From CAZTHL01 sp964613585 (GTDB lineage: Bacteria > Pseudomonadota > Alphaproteobacteria > DSM-16000 > Inquilinaceae), in assembly GCA_964613585.1 (NCBI GenBank), contig CAZTHL010000010.1:1-62797 (forward strand): DNA of 62,797 bases, in the 5' to 3' direction. The notes under the pieces were generated by a model. The model was not told the DNA's origin. It saw nothing but the letters and a program-made list of their open reading frames with translations, and ran no database searches. Made by a program: the position numbers and the translations under genes. Positions 7,806-16,228 of the stretch are shown in pieces (position 1 is the stretch's first letter; each line of letters starts with the position of its first letter).

Positions 7806-8948
7806 TCACCCCGTGGCGGTCGCGACCAAGCTCTCCCACAGATCGGGACCGACGCCGCGCGCGGCGATCCGCTCGAAGGCGAGTTGTTCCGCGAGCCGCT
7901 CGACCGCCAAGCCGGTCACCGCGGCAAGGCCGTCATCGCCGATCAGGCTGCCGGCGCGGAACCATTCGAGCCGATCGACCACCCTGGCGGCAAGCAGCGA
8001 CCCTGCCAGCCGAGCACCGCCCTCGACCATCAGGCGGCCGATGCCCCGGTCGGCCAGCGCACGCAGCACCCGGCCGATGTCCGGCGTGCCGGGCGCGTCG
8101 CACGGCAGGCCGATCACCTCGACGCCGGCATCGCGCAGGGCCGCCACCCGGTCGGCCGGCGCATCCTCACGGGTGACGAGCCAAGTCGGGTGCCTGCGCG
8201 CCGTGACGGCGGTGGCGGCAACGGGCGTCAGCCGCAAGCGCCGATCGATCACCACGCGCACCGGTGTCCAGGCCTCAAGCCCCGGCAACTCACAGGTGAG
8301 CCGGGGGTCGTCGGCCAGCCCGGTGCCGCTGCCGACCATGACCGCGTCGTGCCGGGCGCGCAGGCCGTGGGCCTGGCGTCGGGCCTCGGTGTCGGTGATC
8401 CAGCGGCTCTCCCCGCTGCGGGTGGCGATGCGCCCGTCGAGCGTGGTCGCCAGCTTGAGGGTGACGAGCGGCCGCCCGCGCTCGACGCGCGAGAAGAAGC
8501 CGGCATTGACCCGGCGTGCCTCGTCGGCCCTTCCGCCGACCGCCACGTCAATCCCGGCCTCGCGCAGCCGGGCGATGCCGCGGCCGGCCACCTCCGGAAA
8601 AGGATCCTCGACGGCCACGACGGCGCGGGCGATTCCGGCCCTGACGAGCGCGTCGGCGCAGGGCCCGGTGGCGCCGTGGTGGGCGCAGGGCTCGAGCGAC
8701 ACGTAGGCGGTGGCGCCGCGGGCCGCCGCGCCGGCGCGGGCCAGCGCCTCCGTCTCGGCGTGCGGACGACCGCCCGGCTGCGTCCAACCGCGGCCGATGA
8801 CCTGGCCATCCTTGACCAGCACGCAGCCGACCGCCGGGTTCGGCCAGACCCGGCCGAGGCCGCGCCGCGCCAAGCTGAGTGCCAGGCCGAGAAAGCGGTC
8901 GTCCTCCGGGCCCGGCGGGGAGGCCGTCCCGGGCGCGGCCACAGCCAT
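7806..8948 (-). CDS. ribD: bifunctional diaminohydroxyphosphoribosylaminopyrimidine deaminase / 5-amino-6-(5-phosphoribosylamino)uracil reductase
   Basis: Performs the second and third steps of riboflavin synthesis in the cytosol. The N-terminal domain (about 15-150) is a cytidine-deaminase-like zinc enzyme: HAE at 63-65, PCAHHG at 87-92 and PC at 96-97 provide the zinc ligands and the proton shuttle. The C-terminal domain (about 155-380) is the NADPH-dependent reductase, with RPLVTLKLATTLDG and MVEGGARLAGSLL. The 380 residues are normal. It starts 9 bases after nrdR, so the two are co-transcribed, as in many bacteria. Confidence 0.96.
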   Translation of the reverse strand: MAVAAPGTASPPGPEDDRFLGLALSLARRGLGRVWPNPAVGCVLVKDGQVIGRGWTQPGGRPHAETEALARAGAAARGATAYVSLEPCAHHGATGPCADALVRAGIARAVVAVEDPFPEVAGRGIARLREAGIDVAVGGRADEARRVNAGFFSRVERGRPLVTLKLATTLDGRIATRSGESRWITDTEARRQAHGLRARHDAVMVGSGTGLADDPRLTCELPGLEAWTPVRVVIDRRLRLTPVAATAVTARRHPTWLVTREDAPADRVAALRDAGVEVIGLPCDAPGTPDIGRVLRALADRGIGRLMVEGGARLAGSLLAARVVDRLEWFRAGSLIGDDGLAAVTGLAVERLAEQLAFERIAARGVGPDLWESLVATATG

Positions 8949-8957
8949 GGGCCGTCC

Positions 8958-9416
8958 CTAATCCTGCTCGACGCGAAGCTGGTCGACGAACTCCGAGAAG
9001 GCGTCCGGCTCCTTGAAGTCCTTGTAGACCGAGGCGTACCGGACGTAGGCCACCTTGTCGAGCGCGTCGAGCGCCGTCATGACCATCTCGCCGATCGACT
9101 TCGACGGAATCTCGGTCTCGCCGGAGCTTTCCAGCCGGCGGACAAGCGAGTTCACCACCCTGTCGACCTTCTCGGCGTCCACGGGCCGCTTGCGCAAGGC
9201 CAGCTTCATCGAGCGGTGCAGCTTCTCCCGGTCGAACGGCTGCCGGGTCCCGTTGCTCTTCACCACCGTCAGCTCCCGCAACTGGATGCGCTCGAAGGTG
9301 GTGAAGCGGGCGCCGCAGGACGGGCAGAAGCGCCGCCGGCGGATCGCCGAGTTGTCCTCGGTCGGCCGCGAGTCCTTCACCTGGGTGTCGTCGTGGCCGC
9401 AAAAGGGACAGCGCAT
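8958..9416 (-). CDS. nrdR: transcriptional repressor NrdR
   Basis: Zinc- and nucleotide-binding repressor of ribonucleotide reductase genes. The 152 residues have the N-terminal zinc ribbon (Cys3, Cys6, Cys31, Cys34: MRCPFCG and FCPSCG), the basic linker RRRRF, and an ATP-cone domain with VVKSNGTRQPFDREKL. Length and motifs are typical. It lies between glyA and ribD, a conserved order in alphaproteobacteria. No NrdR box was recognised in the window, so its targets are elsewhere. Confidence 0.96.
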   Translation of the reverse strand: MRCPFCGHDDTQVKDSRPTEDNSAIRRRRFCPSCGARFTTFERIQLRELTVVKSNGTRQPFDREKLHRSMKLALRKRPVDAEKVDRVVNSLVRRLESSGETEIPSKSIGEMVMTALDALDKVAYVRYASVYKDFKEPDAFSEFVDQLRVEQD

Positions 9417-9456
9417 GGGACCAAGCCGCTCCTGGGTGCGTGGCGCGACCCGGCCG

Positions 9457-10770
9457 TCAGGCGTCCGGGTAGATGGGGAAGCGGCGGCACAGGCTCCGCA
9501 CCCGCTCGCGCACCGCGGTCTCGACCGCCTCGTTGTCGTCGGGATCCCGGGCCAGCCCGTCGAGCACCTCGCCGATCATCTCGCCGACGTGCCGGAGTTC
9601 GGCTTGGCCGAACCCGCGCGTGGTCGCCGCCGGGGTGCCGAGCCGGATGCCCGAGGTGACCGCCGGCTTCTCCGGATCGAACGGCACGCCGTTCTTGTTG
9701 CAGGTGATATGGGCGCGTTCGAGCGCCGCCTCGGCCGCCTTGCCGGTCAGCCTCTTCGGCCGCAGGTCGACCAGGGCGAGGTGCGTGTCGGTGCCGCCCG
9801 TGACGATGTCGAGCCCGGTCCCGGCCAGGGTGGCCGCCAGCACGCGGGCATTGTCGACCACGGCCTGGGCATAGGCCTTGAACTCGGGCTGCAGCGCCTC
9901 GCCGAACGCCACCGCCTTGGCGGCGATGACGTGCATGAGCGGCCCGCCCTGCAGGCCCGGGAACACGGCCGAGTTCACCTTCTTGCCGAGCTCCGGGTCG
10001 TTCGAGAGGATCATGCCGCCGCGCGGGCCGCGCAGGGTCTTGTGCGTGGTCGTGGTGACCACGTGCGCGTGGGGCAGCGGGCTCGGATGCACGCCGCCGG
10101 CGACCAGGCCGGAGAAGTGGGCCATGTCGACGAGCAGCCACGCGCCCACCGTGTCGGCGATCTGACGGAAGCGGGCGAAGTCGATGATCCGGGGCACCGC
10201 CGACCCGCCGGCGATGATCAGGCGCGGCTGGTGCGCCTCGGCCAGGCGGGCGACCTCGTCGTAATCGATCCGGGCGTCCTCGCGCCGGACCCCGTAGGTC
10301 ACGGCGTTGAACCATTTGCCGGACAGGTTCGGAGGGGCACCGTGGGTCAGATGGCCGCCCGCGGCCAGCGACATGCCGAGCACGGTGTCGCCGGGCTTGA
10401 GCAGGGCCAGCATGACCGCCTGGTTGGCCTGAGCGCCCGAATGCGGCTGCACGTTGGCGAAGGCGCAGTCATACAGCCGGCGGGCGCGCTCGACCGCCAG
10501 CTCCTCGGCCACGTCGACGAACTCGCAGCCGCCATAGTAGCGCCGGTGCGGATAGCCCTCGGCATACTTGTTGGTCAGCACCGACCCCTGCGCCTGCAGG
10601 ACGGCACGGGAAACGATGTTCTCGCTGGCGATGAGCTCGATCTGATCCTGCTGGCGGCCGAGCTCGGCGCGGATGGCGCGGTGCAGCTCGGGATCGGTGT
10701 CCGCCAGGTCGGCGCCGAAAAAGCGCTCGAACGCGTTGCCCGCGGCAACCGATCCGATGATTTGGGTCAT
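9457..10770 (-). CDS. glyA: serine hydroxymethyltransferase
   Basis: PLP enzyme interconverting serine and glycine while charging tetrahydrofolate with a one-carbon unit; cytosolic. The 437 residues include IELIASENIVS near the N-terminus, NKYAEGYPHRRYYGGCEFVD, VDMAHFSGLVAGG, and the PLP lysine in TTTHKTLRGPRGG (near residue 230). The start is the ATG at 10770; the reading frame continues upstream only as an artefact overlapping rpiB. It starts 13 bases after rpiB and is followed by nrdR after 40 bases. Confidence 0.97.
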   Translation of the reverse strand: MTQIIGSVAAGNAFERFFGADLADTDPELHRAIRAELGRQQDQIELIASENIVSRAVLQAQGSVLTNKYAEGYPHRRYYGGCEFVDVAEELAVERARRLYDCAFANVQPHSGAQANQAVMLALLKPGDTVLGMSLAAGGHLTHGAPPNLSGKWFNAVTYGVRREDARIDYDEVARLAEAHQPRLIIAGGSAVPRIIDFARFRQIADTVGAWLLVDMAHFSGLVAGGVHPSPLPHAHVVTTTTHKTLRGPRGGMILSNDPELGKKVNSAVFPGLQGGPLMHVIAAKAVAFGEALQPEFKAYAQAVVDNARVLAATLAGTGLDIVTGGTDTHLALVDLRPKRLTGKAAEAALERAHITCNKNGVPFDPEKPAVTSGIRLGTPAATTRGFGQAELRHVGEMIGEVLDGLARDPDDNEAVETAVRERVRSLCRRFPIYPDA

Positions 10771-10783
10771 ATGATCCGTGTCC

Positions 10784-11260
10784 TCACCCTGTCTCGTGCG
10801 ATCCGCGGACGGGCCCCGCCGGCGGCGCCTCCAGCTTGGCGACCCGCCGGTCGTGCCGGCCGCCCTCGTAGGCGGTGGCCAGGAAGGTCTGCAGGCAGTC
10901 CTCCGCGGTCTGGCGGCCGGTGATCCGGGCGCCCAGAGCCAACACATTGGCATCGTTGTGCTGCCGGGCCAGCCGCGCGGTGGTGACGTCGTGGCAGACG
11001 GCGGCGCGCACCGCCGGAAACCGGTTGGCCGCCATGGCGATGCCGATGCCGGTGCCGCAGACGACGATCCCGCGCCCGGCGCGCCCGGCCTCGAGCGCCA
11101 GCGCCAGGGCGTAGCCGAAATCGGGATAGTCCACCGACGTCTCATCCTCGACACCGAGGTCGAGCACCGTGTGGCCGCGCGACTCGAGCCAGCCCTTGAG
11201 TTGCGTCTTCAGCCCGAAGCCGGCGTGGTCGGCCGCAAGCGCGATCACCTCATTCATCAT
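10784..11260 (-). CDS. rpiB: ribose-5-phosphate isomerase B
   Basis: Interconverts ribose 5-phosphate and ribulose 5-phosphate in the non-oxidative pentose phosphate pathway; its product also feeds ribB. The 158 residues contain DHAGFGLK at the N-terminus, the phosphate and catalytic stretch CGTGIG (68-73, Cys68 the conserved base) and RHDRRVAKL near the end. Two adjacent ATGs (11260 and 11257) could start it. It leads the rpiB-glyA-nrdR-ribD operon. Its promoter lies in the spacer shared with mucR. Confidence 0.93.
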   Translation of the reverse strand: MMNEVIALAADHAGFGLKTQLKGWLESRGHTVLDLGVEDETSVDYPDFGYALALALEAGRAGRGIVVCGTGIGIAMAANRFPAVRAAVCHDVTTARLARQHNDANVLALGARITGRQTAEDCLQTFLATAYEGGRHDRRVAKLEAPPAGPVRGSHETG

Positions 11261-11640
11261 AGTAGAAGCGTCAGTCCTGTCCGTTTCTCACAATATATCG
11301 TCAACGCCACCTGATTTCTCACGGAAAATGGCGGGCCCGGCGCCGTTGCGCCGGCTTCCCCTCGGCCCGCGGCGCCCCCGGGCCAAGGCGCGCGGACGGC
11401 CCGGCCCCGGCGGCACGCCGCTGGTCTCCCGAGGACAAGGCCGCTGCCGTAATGAACCAGCACTGCCGCGCGGCGACGCCCCCCGCCGCGAATCGTTGCC
11501 GTGCCAAGCGAAGCGAAAGCCACCGGTTTACTGATCGAAGGGCAGGAACGTACCTGTCATTCCGTGGCAATGTACTTGACACGGAAAAATCGCGATGCAT
11601 GCTGAGCCTCAGCCGTAATGACCAAGACAAGGACTATCTG
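11261..11640. other. divergent promoter region between rpiB and mucR
   Basis: 380 bases without a gene I can support. Near rpiB there is an AT-rich patch (about 11285-11330) with GTGAGAAA repeated on the minus strand on both sides of a TTGACGATATATT stretch, probably part of the rpiB promoter or an operator. On the mucR side a TTGACA hexamer stands at 11576. Confidence 0.5.
11576..11604 (+). promoter_or_regulatory. candidate promoter of mucR
   Basis: A perfect -35 hexamer TTGACA at 11576-11581 is followed after 17 bases by ATGCTG (11599-11604), which is a poor -10. The start codon of mucR is 37 bases further on. The call rests mainly on the -35 element and its position. Confidence 0.35.
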
Positions 11641-12087
11641 ATGTCTCAAGGGCAGGATCAGAGCGCAGGGCTTTCAGATGCCGAACTGCTACGGATGACG
11701 GCCCAGGTCGTATCGTCCTACGTCAGTAAAAACCCGGTGTCAGCCGATCAGCTGCCCGACCTGATCAATTCAGTGCACGGGTGCCTCAAAAACGTCGACG
11801 GCCAGCCTGCGGCCGAGCCCGAGCCGCCGCAGAAGCCGGCAGTATCTATCCGCAAGTCCATCCATCCAGACTACTTGGTCTGCCTGGAAGATGGCAAGAA
11901 GCTGAAGATGCTGAAGCGGCACCTGCGGACCACCTACAACATGACCCCGGATGAATACCGGGCTAAATGGGGTCTGCCGCCGGACTACCCGATGGTGGCG
12001 CCCAACTACGCCGAGCAGCGCTCGGCCTTCGCGCGGCGCATCGGGCTGGGGCGCGGCGCGCGCGCGGCCGCGGCGGGCCGGCGCTGA
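11641..12087 (+). CDS. mucR: MucR/Ros-family transcriptional regulator
   Basis: Alphaproteobacterial zinc-finger DNA-binding protein; family members act as H-NS-like regulators of exopolysaccharide, motility and cell-cycle genes. The 148 residues show the N-terminal helical (oligomerisation) part LLRMTAQVVSSYVSKNPV and the finger region VCLEDGKKLKMLKRHLRTTYNMTPDEYRAKWGL (cited in part: CLEDGKKLKMLKRHL), then DYPMVAPNYA. The second histidine of the classical Ros finger (RTHY) is Thr here. I chose the ATG at 11641; upstream in-frame codons have no family similarity. An alanine/arginine-rich tail follows IGLGRG. Confidence 0.92.
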   Translation: MSQGQDQSAGLSDAELLRMTAQVVSSYVSKNPVSADQLPDLINSVHGCLKNVDGQPAAEPEPPQKPAVSIRKSIHPDYLVCLEDGKKLKMLKRHLRTTYNMTPDEYRAKWGLPPDYPMVAPNYAEQRSAFARRIGLGRGARAAAAGRR

Positions 12088-12230
12088 CGCGCGGCCGTTG
12101 CCGCTCCACACCGGCGGTGATCGAGGTCGGACGCCGTGCCCGAGCCGACAGCGTGACGGCCGGCTCTGCGGCGGCCTTGAGGTGCCCTCGTGCGGGGTCG
12201 GCCGGAGCGCCGCGGGCGCCCCGGGACGGG

Positions 12231-12446
12231 TCAGGCTGTCGGCCGGCCGGCAGGCCGAGGGGCGCCCGCTCGTCGGCGCTCGAGCACATAGCCGAGCTTG
12301 GCCACGGCAACGCGGGCGAGGCTCTCCTGGCCGGCGTGCACCGGTCCCTGGATGGTGACCTCCACCAGCGTGTCGGGATCGGTGGCCGTGACCTTGACGG
12401 CCGTCCCGATGCGCTGGAACTCCAGGAGGACTTCGCGCGACGCCAC
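12231..12446 (-). CDS. small DUF6898-like protein
   Basis: A 71-residue protein of unknown function. MASREVLLEFQRIGTAVKVTA... followed by VEVTIQGP and AKLGYVLER resembles the short alphaproteobacterial proteins grouped as DUF6898 (recognised from memory of the pattern EFxRxGxxVKVxAxD...TxxEVxIxGP). It is predicted to be a small beta-rich cytosolic protein ending in a helix and a basic Pro/Arg tail. It lies alone on the minus strand between mucR and the LdtR-like gene. Confidence 0.6.
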   Translation of the reverse strand: MASREVLLEFQRIGTAVKVTATDPDTLVEVTIQGPVHAGQESLARVAVAKLGYVLERRRAGAPRPAGRPTA

Positions 12447-12541
12447 CGCTGTGCCTCCGAATTATCCCGCCTGAGGACCGGAAGCCCCGGTCACGGCAGC
12501 AACGACGCAGCCCAGGCCGATCCGTCAGGCGTTGTCCTCGT

Positions 12542-13084
12542 CTAGGCGACGGCGGCCACGAAAGGGACGGCGGGATGGTGCACCCGCCCCGACCAGAACT
12601 GCTCGACCTTCACCAAGCCGGCGTTGATCTCGTTGAACGCCTCTTCCGTCAGGTCGCTGTCCTTGAGCGTCTCGATGTGGCGGGCGAACATGTTGCTGAC
12701 GCAGTCGCGGAGCCGCAGCCCCTTATCGGAGAGCCGCACCCGCACCGAGCGCCGGTCGTGCTGCGACCGCTCCTGGATGAGGTATGCATTCTCCACCATC
12801 TTCTTCACATTATAGGACACGTTCGAGCCCAGATAGTAGCCCCGAGCGGTGAGTTCGCCCACGGTAAGCTCGTCGTCGCCGATATTGTACAGAATGAGGC
12901 TCTGCACGTTGTTGATGTCCTGGATGCCCTGGCGATCCAGCTCCGCCTTCAGCAGCTCCAGAAAATGACGATGAAGCCGCTCGATCATCAGGATCGTCCG
13001 GTAGTAAGGATGCCGCACATCCACCTCCGTAAAAATTCGGGGCGTACCGCCATAGTCATCGCCCGATCCAAACGGTAGGACCAA
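12542..13084 (-). CDS. MarR-family winged-helix regulator, LdtR-like
   Basis: 180 residues. The N-terminal VDVRHPYYRTILMIERLHRHF and the winged-helix core (ELTVGELTARGYYLGSNVSYNVKKMV, cited in part: GYYLGSNVSYNVKKMV; then ERSQHDRRSVRVRLSDKG) resemble the alphaproteobacterial LdtR/MarR group, whose described member controls an L,D-transpeptidase and stress tolerance. The DR(R)SVRVRLS wing is the MarR signature. Its own target is not visible here; no L,D-transpeptidase lies in the window. The start ATG at 13084 is preceded by an AT-rich stretch (ATTAATGCATTATTT) likely to be its promoter region. Confidence 0.85.
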   Translation of the reverse strand: MVLPFGSGDDYGGTPRIFTEVDVRHPYYRTILMIERLHRHFLELLKAELDRQGIQDINNVQSLILYNIGDDELTVGELTARGYYLGSNVSYNVKKMVENAYLIQERSQHDRRSVRVRLSDKGLRLRDCVSNMFARHIETLKDSDLTEEAFNEINAGLVKVEQFWSGRVHHPAVPFVAAVA

Positions 13085-13335
13085 AACATTAATGCATTAT
13101 TTCGGTTGCGGCCGGCCAAATGATCCTAAAAATTGGCAAAGGCAGCACGCCGACCAATCTTTTTGGCTGCAGGACCAACTGGTCGTCTCGTCCCGTGACG
13201 GCGGGCTGCACTCGGCACATGCCGAAAAGCTGGTGCCGACTGCCGAAAGATTGTCTTAAGCATCTCGGCCTTGATGGCCGCAACGTGCCCTCCCGAGGCC
13301 GGACCCGGCGTCCACCGGCCGGCCGCGGCTCCGCC

Positions 13336-14775
13336 TCAGCGAGCGGGTCGGCCCTCCGGGCCGGGGTGGCCGGCCGCGAGCACCAGGTCGCGCTCGCCCA
13401 GCGGCTTGAAGTGGCGGTCGACCATGGCGGCGGTCACCTCCCGGAGGGTGGGCGGGCTCCATCGCGGGCGACGGTCCTTGTCGACGATCTGCGCCCGCAC
13501 TCCTTCGTAGAAGTCGTGATCCTCCAGGCACGCCTGGCTCATGCGATACTCCATGGTGACCACCTGCTCGTAGGTTAGAGCGGCCCCGCGGCGCAGCTGC
13601 TCGAGCGTGGTCTTCAGGCTGACGGGCGACTTGCCGGCCAGCTCGCTGCGGGTCCCGTCCGCCCACGCCGTGCCCTCGGCCTCCAGCGCCCCCAGGATCT
13701 CCTCCACGGAATCGTGTCCGAAGCAGCGGTCGATGGCGGGCCGCAGCTCCTCCAGCGGGGCCGGCAGTCCCGGGTCGGCCAGCAGCGGCGCCAGCGCCCG
13801 CTCGATCACGTCGGACGCCTCGCCGGGCCCGCCGGCGCCGACCCAGGCCGCGTGCCGGAGCGCGTCGATGACGGCGTCGAGCCTCTCACTGGGCACGTAA
13901 TGGGTGGCGTAGCCGAGGTAGAGGCAGTCGGCGGCCCGGCAGCGAACGCCGGTCAGCCCGACATAGGTGCCGGTCTCGCCCGGGCAGGTCGGCAGGAACC
14001 AGCCGCCGCCGACGTCGGGGAACAGGCCGATCCCGGTCTCGGGCATGGCGAACATCGCGCGTTCGGTGACGATGCGGGTCGAGCCGTGCACCGAGAGGCC
14101 GACCCCGCCACCCATGCTGATGCCGTCGACGAGGGCGATGAAGGGCTTGGGGTAGCGATGGATGCGATGGTTGAGCGTGTACTCGGCACGGAAGAAGTCC
14201 CGGTCGTCCGCCTCGTCCGCCTCCCCCCGGCGGCGCGCCAGGCCGTGGTCGTAGACGGCGCGAATGTCGCCCCCGGCGCAGAAGGCCCGCTCGCCCGCCC
14301 CCGTGATCAGCACGGCCGCCACCTCGGGCTCGTCCGCCCAGGCCTCCAGCTGCGGCTCGATCGCGCGGATCATGGGAAGGCTGAGCGCGTTCAGCGCCTT
14401 CGGACGGTTGAGGGTGATCACGCCGAGCGGCCCCCGGCGCTCGAGCAGCACCTCCGGGGCGCCCGCCCGCTCCTCCGGCAGGCTGAAGGCGACCAGGGCC
14501 TCGACGGTGCGGGTCGGCGCGCGATCGACGCGCAGGTCGGGAAGGACATGGCGCAGCGGCCCGCAAAGCTCCTCCGGCGCGCTCAGCCGTTCCAGCCGTC
14601 CCAGGCGGCGTCGCGTCAGCACCTCGGACAGCCGCCGCACGATCTTCACGGCGAAGTTGCCGTCGGGCTCGTCGATCGTGAAGACGTAGCGCGCCAGGCC
14701 CAGGGCGAGGCAGCGATCGTGCTCACGGGTCACGAGGCGCTCGAAGTCGAGATGGGATCGGTTCAGCACGGTCAC
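13336..14775 (-). CDS. 3-hydroxyisobutyryl-CoA hydrolase with an unexplained ~105-residue N-terminal extension
   Basis: From about residue 107 the protein is a crotonase-fold hydrolase of the HIBCH type: GVITLNRPKALNAL, oxyanion-hole AFCAGGDIRA, DGISMGGGVGLSVHG, and MPETGIGLFPDVGGG, where the Glu and Asp positions typical of HIBCH are kept. It would release 3-hydroxyisobutyrate in valine breakdown. The normal family length is about 350; here 479. The extra N-terminus (LVTREHDRCLALGLARYVFT...KIVRRLSEVL) has codon use like the rest and a GTG start with GGGAG 7 bases upstream, so it looks real, but I do not recognise it. The upstream acyl-CoA dehydrogenase is 59 bases away. Confidence 0.8.
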   Translation of the reverse strand: MTVLNRSHLDFERLVTREHDRCLALGLARYVFTIDEPDGNFAVKIVRRLSEVLTRRRLGRLERLSAPEELCGPLRHVLPDLRVDRAPTRTVEALVAFSLPEERAGAPEVLLERRGPLGVITLNRPKALNALSLPMIRAIEPQLEAWADEPEVAAVLITGAGERAFCAGGDIRAVYDHGLARRRGEADEADDRDFFRAEYTLNHRIHRYPKPFIALVDGISMGGGVGLSVHGSTRIVTERAMFAMPETGIGLFPDVGGGWFLPTCPGETGTYVGLTGVRCRAADCLYLGYATHYVPSERLDAVIDALRHAAWVGAGGPGEASDVIERALAPLLADPGLPAPLEELRPAIDRCFGHDSVEEILGALEAEGTAWADGTRSELAGKSPVSLKTTLEQLRRGAALTYEQVVTMEYRMSQACLEDHDFYEGVRAQIVDKDRRPRWSPPTLREVTAAMVDRHFKPLGERDLVLAAGHPGPEGRPAR

Positions 14776-14834
14776 GTCGACGCTCCCGGTAGAACGGGGC
14801 CGAGCCCGCGGGTCATCGGCGGCCCGGGACCCGC

Positions 14835-15974
14835 TCAGTCGTCGAGCAAGCGGCGCGCCACGATCAGCCGCATGATCTCGTTGGTGCCCTCGAGGATTCG
14901 GTGGACCCGGACATCGCGCAGGAAGCGCTCGATCGGATAGTCCCGACTATAGCCGTACCCGCCATGGAGCTGCAGCGCCTCGTCGCAGATCCGGTAGGCG
15001 GCGTCCGTGGCGAACCGCTTCGCCATGGCGCAGGCCTCGCGGCGGCCCGGCTCCTCGCCGTCCAGCGCGGCGGCCGCCCGGTGGGTCATCAGCCGGGCTG
15101 CCTCGAGGTCGGTCGCCATGTCGGCCAGCCGGAAGCGCAGCGCCTGGTTCTCCGCCAGGGGCCGGCCGAACTGCTGCCGCGTCCGCAGATGATCGCGCGC
15201 GGCCTCCAGGCACGCCCGGGCCCCGCCGAGCGAGCAGGCGGCGATGTTCACCCGCCCGCCGTCGAGGCCCATCATGGCGATCGGGAAGCCCTGCCCCTCC
15301 TCGCCGAGCCGGCTGGACGCCGGCACGCGGCAGTCCTCGAGCAGCACCGCCGCGGTCGGCTGGCTGTGCCAGCCGAGCTTGCGCTCCCTCTTGCCGAAGG
15401 ACAGCCCGGGCGTGCCGTTCTCGACCAGGAAGCAGGAGATGCCGCGTGGCCCCGGCGCCCCGGTGCGCGCCATGACCAGATAAAGGTCGGCCACCGAGCC
15501 GCCCGAGGTGAAGGCCTTGGCGCCGTTCAGCACGTAGCCGTCACCGTCCCGGTCGGCGCGGGTGCGGAGCGCGGCGGCATCGGAGCCGGCGCCCGGCTCG
15601 GTGAGGCAATAGGCCGCGAATCGGTCCATACCGGCGAGGGACGAAAGAAGTTCGCGGCGCTGCCGCACGCTGCCGAAGCGATCGATCATCCAGGCCGCCA
15701 TGTTGTGGATGGACAGATAGGCGGCGGTCGACACGCAGGCGGCCGCCAGCTCCTCGAAGATGAGCGCGGCGTCGAGCCGGCCGAGCCCGCTGCCGCCGTG
15801 CTCCTCCCGGCAGTAGATGGCGGCGAGGCCCAGCCCGGCCGCGGCGCGCAGCGTGTCGGCCGGGAAGATCTCCTGGTCATCCCACGCGGCGGCTTGGGGC
15901 GCCATCTGCTCCCGGGCGAAGGCGCGCGCGGTGTCCTGGAAGGCGCGTTGCTCGGCGGTCAGCGAGAAGTCCAT
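14835..15974 (-). CDS. acyl-CoA dehydrogenase, probably isobutyryl-CoA dehydrogenase
   Basis: FAD-dependent dehydrogenase that introduces the 2,3 double bond of a short branched acyl-CoA and passes electrons to ETF. The 379 residues begin MDFSLTAEQRAFQDTARAF and show CLTEPGAGSDAA (FAD/substrate), GAKAFTSGG, RQQFGRPLAENQ, LHGGYGYSRDYPIERFLRD and LEGTNEI with the catalytic Glu in the usual SCAD/IBD place. The pairing with a 3-hydroxyisobutyryl-CoA hydrolase suggests isobutyryl-CoA as substrate (valine route). I chose the ATG at 15974; upstream in-frame codons read through a promoter-like region containing a 12-bp palindrome. Confidence 0.88.
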   Translation of the reverse strand: MDFSLTAEQRAFQDTARAFAREQMAPQAAAWDDQEIFPADTLRAAAGLGLAAIYCREEHGGSGLGRLDAALIFEELAAACVSTAAYLSIHNMAAWMIDRFGSVRQRRELLSSLAGMDRFAAYCLTEPGAGSDAAALRTRADRDGDGYVLNGAKAFTSGGSVADLYLVMARTGAPGPRGISCFLVENGTPGLSFGKRERKLGWHSQPTAAVLLEDCRVPASSRLGEEGQGFPIAMMGLDGGRVNIAACSLGGARACLEAARDHLRTRQQFGRPLAENQALRFRLADMATDLEAARLMTHRAAAALDGEEPGRREACAMAKRFATDAAYRICDEALQLHGGYGYSRDYPIERFLRDVRVHRILEGTNEIMRLIVARRLLDD

Positions 15975-16050
15975 GGCAATCCCGTTGTCAGCGCGGCGCG
16001 CCGGCTGCCGTGCTTGGCAGCCGGGTCGACCTGACCTCACATAAACACAG

Positions 16051-16062
16051 CACGTGCACGTG
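16051..16062. promoter_or_regulatory. perfect palindrome CACGTGCACGTG upstream of the acyl-CoA dehydrogenase
   Basis: A 12-bp perfect dyad, 77 bases before the dehydrogenase ATG (minus strand) and 167 before hemB (plus). On the minus strand it is flanked by TTTT and by TTTATG, which could belong to a promoter. This looks like an operator, possibly for the valine-catabolism pair. The regulator is unknown. Confidence 0.4.
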
Positions 16063-16228
16063 AAAAGCCGCGATCGGGACATGCCGGCGCCGCCGGTACG
16101 GCGTCAGGGAGATCCGGCCACGCCGCCGATGGCGCGGCGCCGCTTTCGACAGCCCGGCGCGCGTTGAACCGGGCGGCCGCCCTCCTTAAGGTCCCGCCCA
16201 CGCTTTCGGACGTCAGCGAGGCCGCGGC

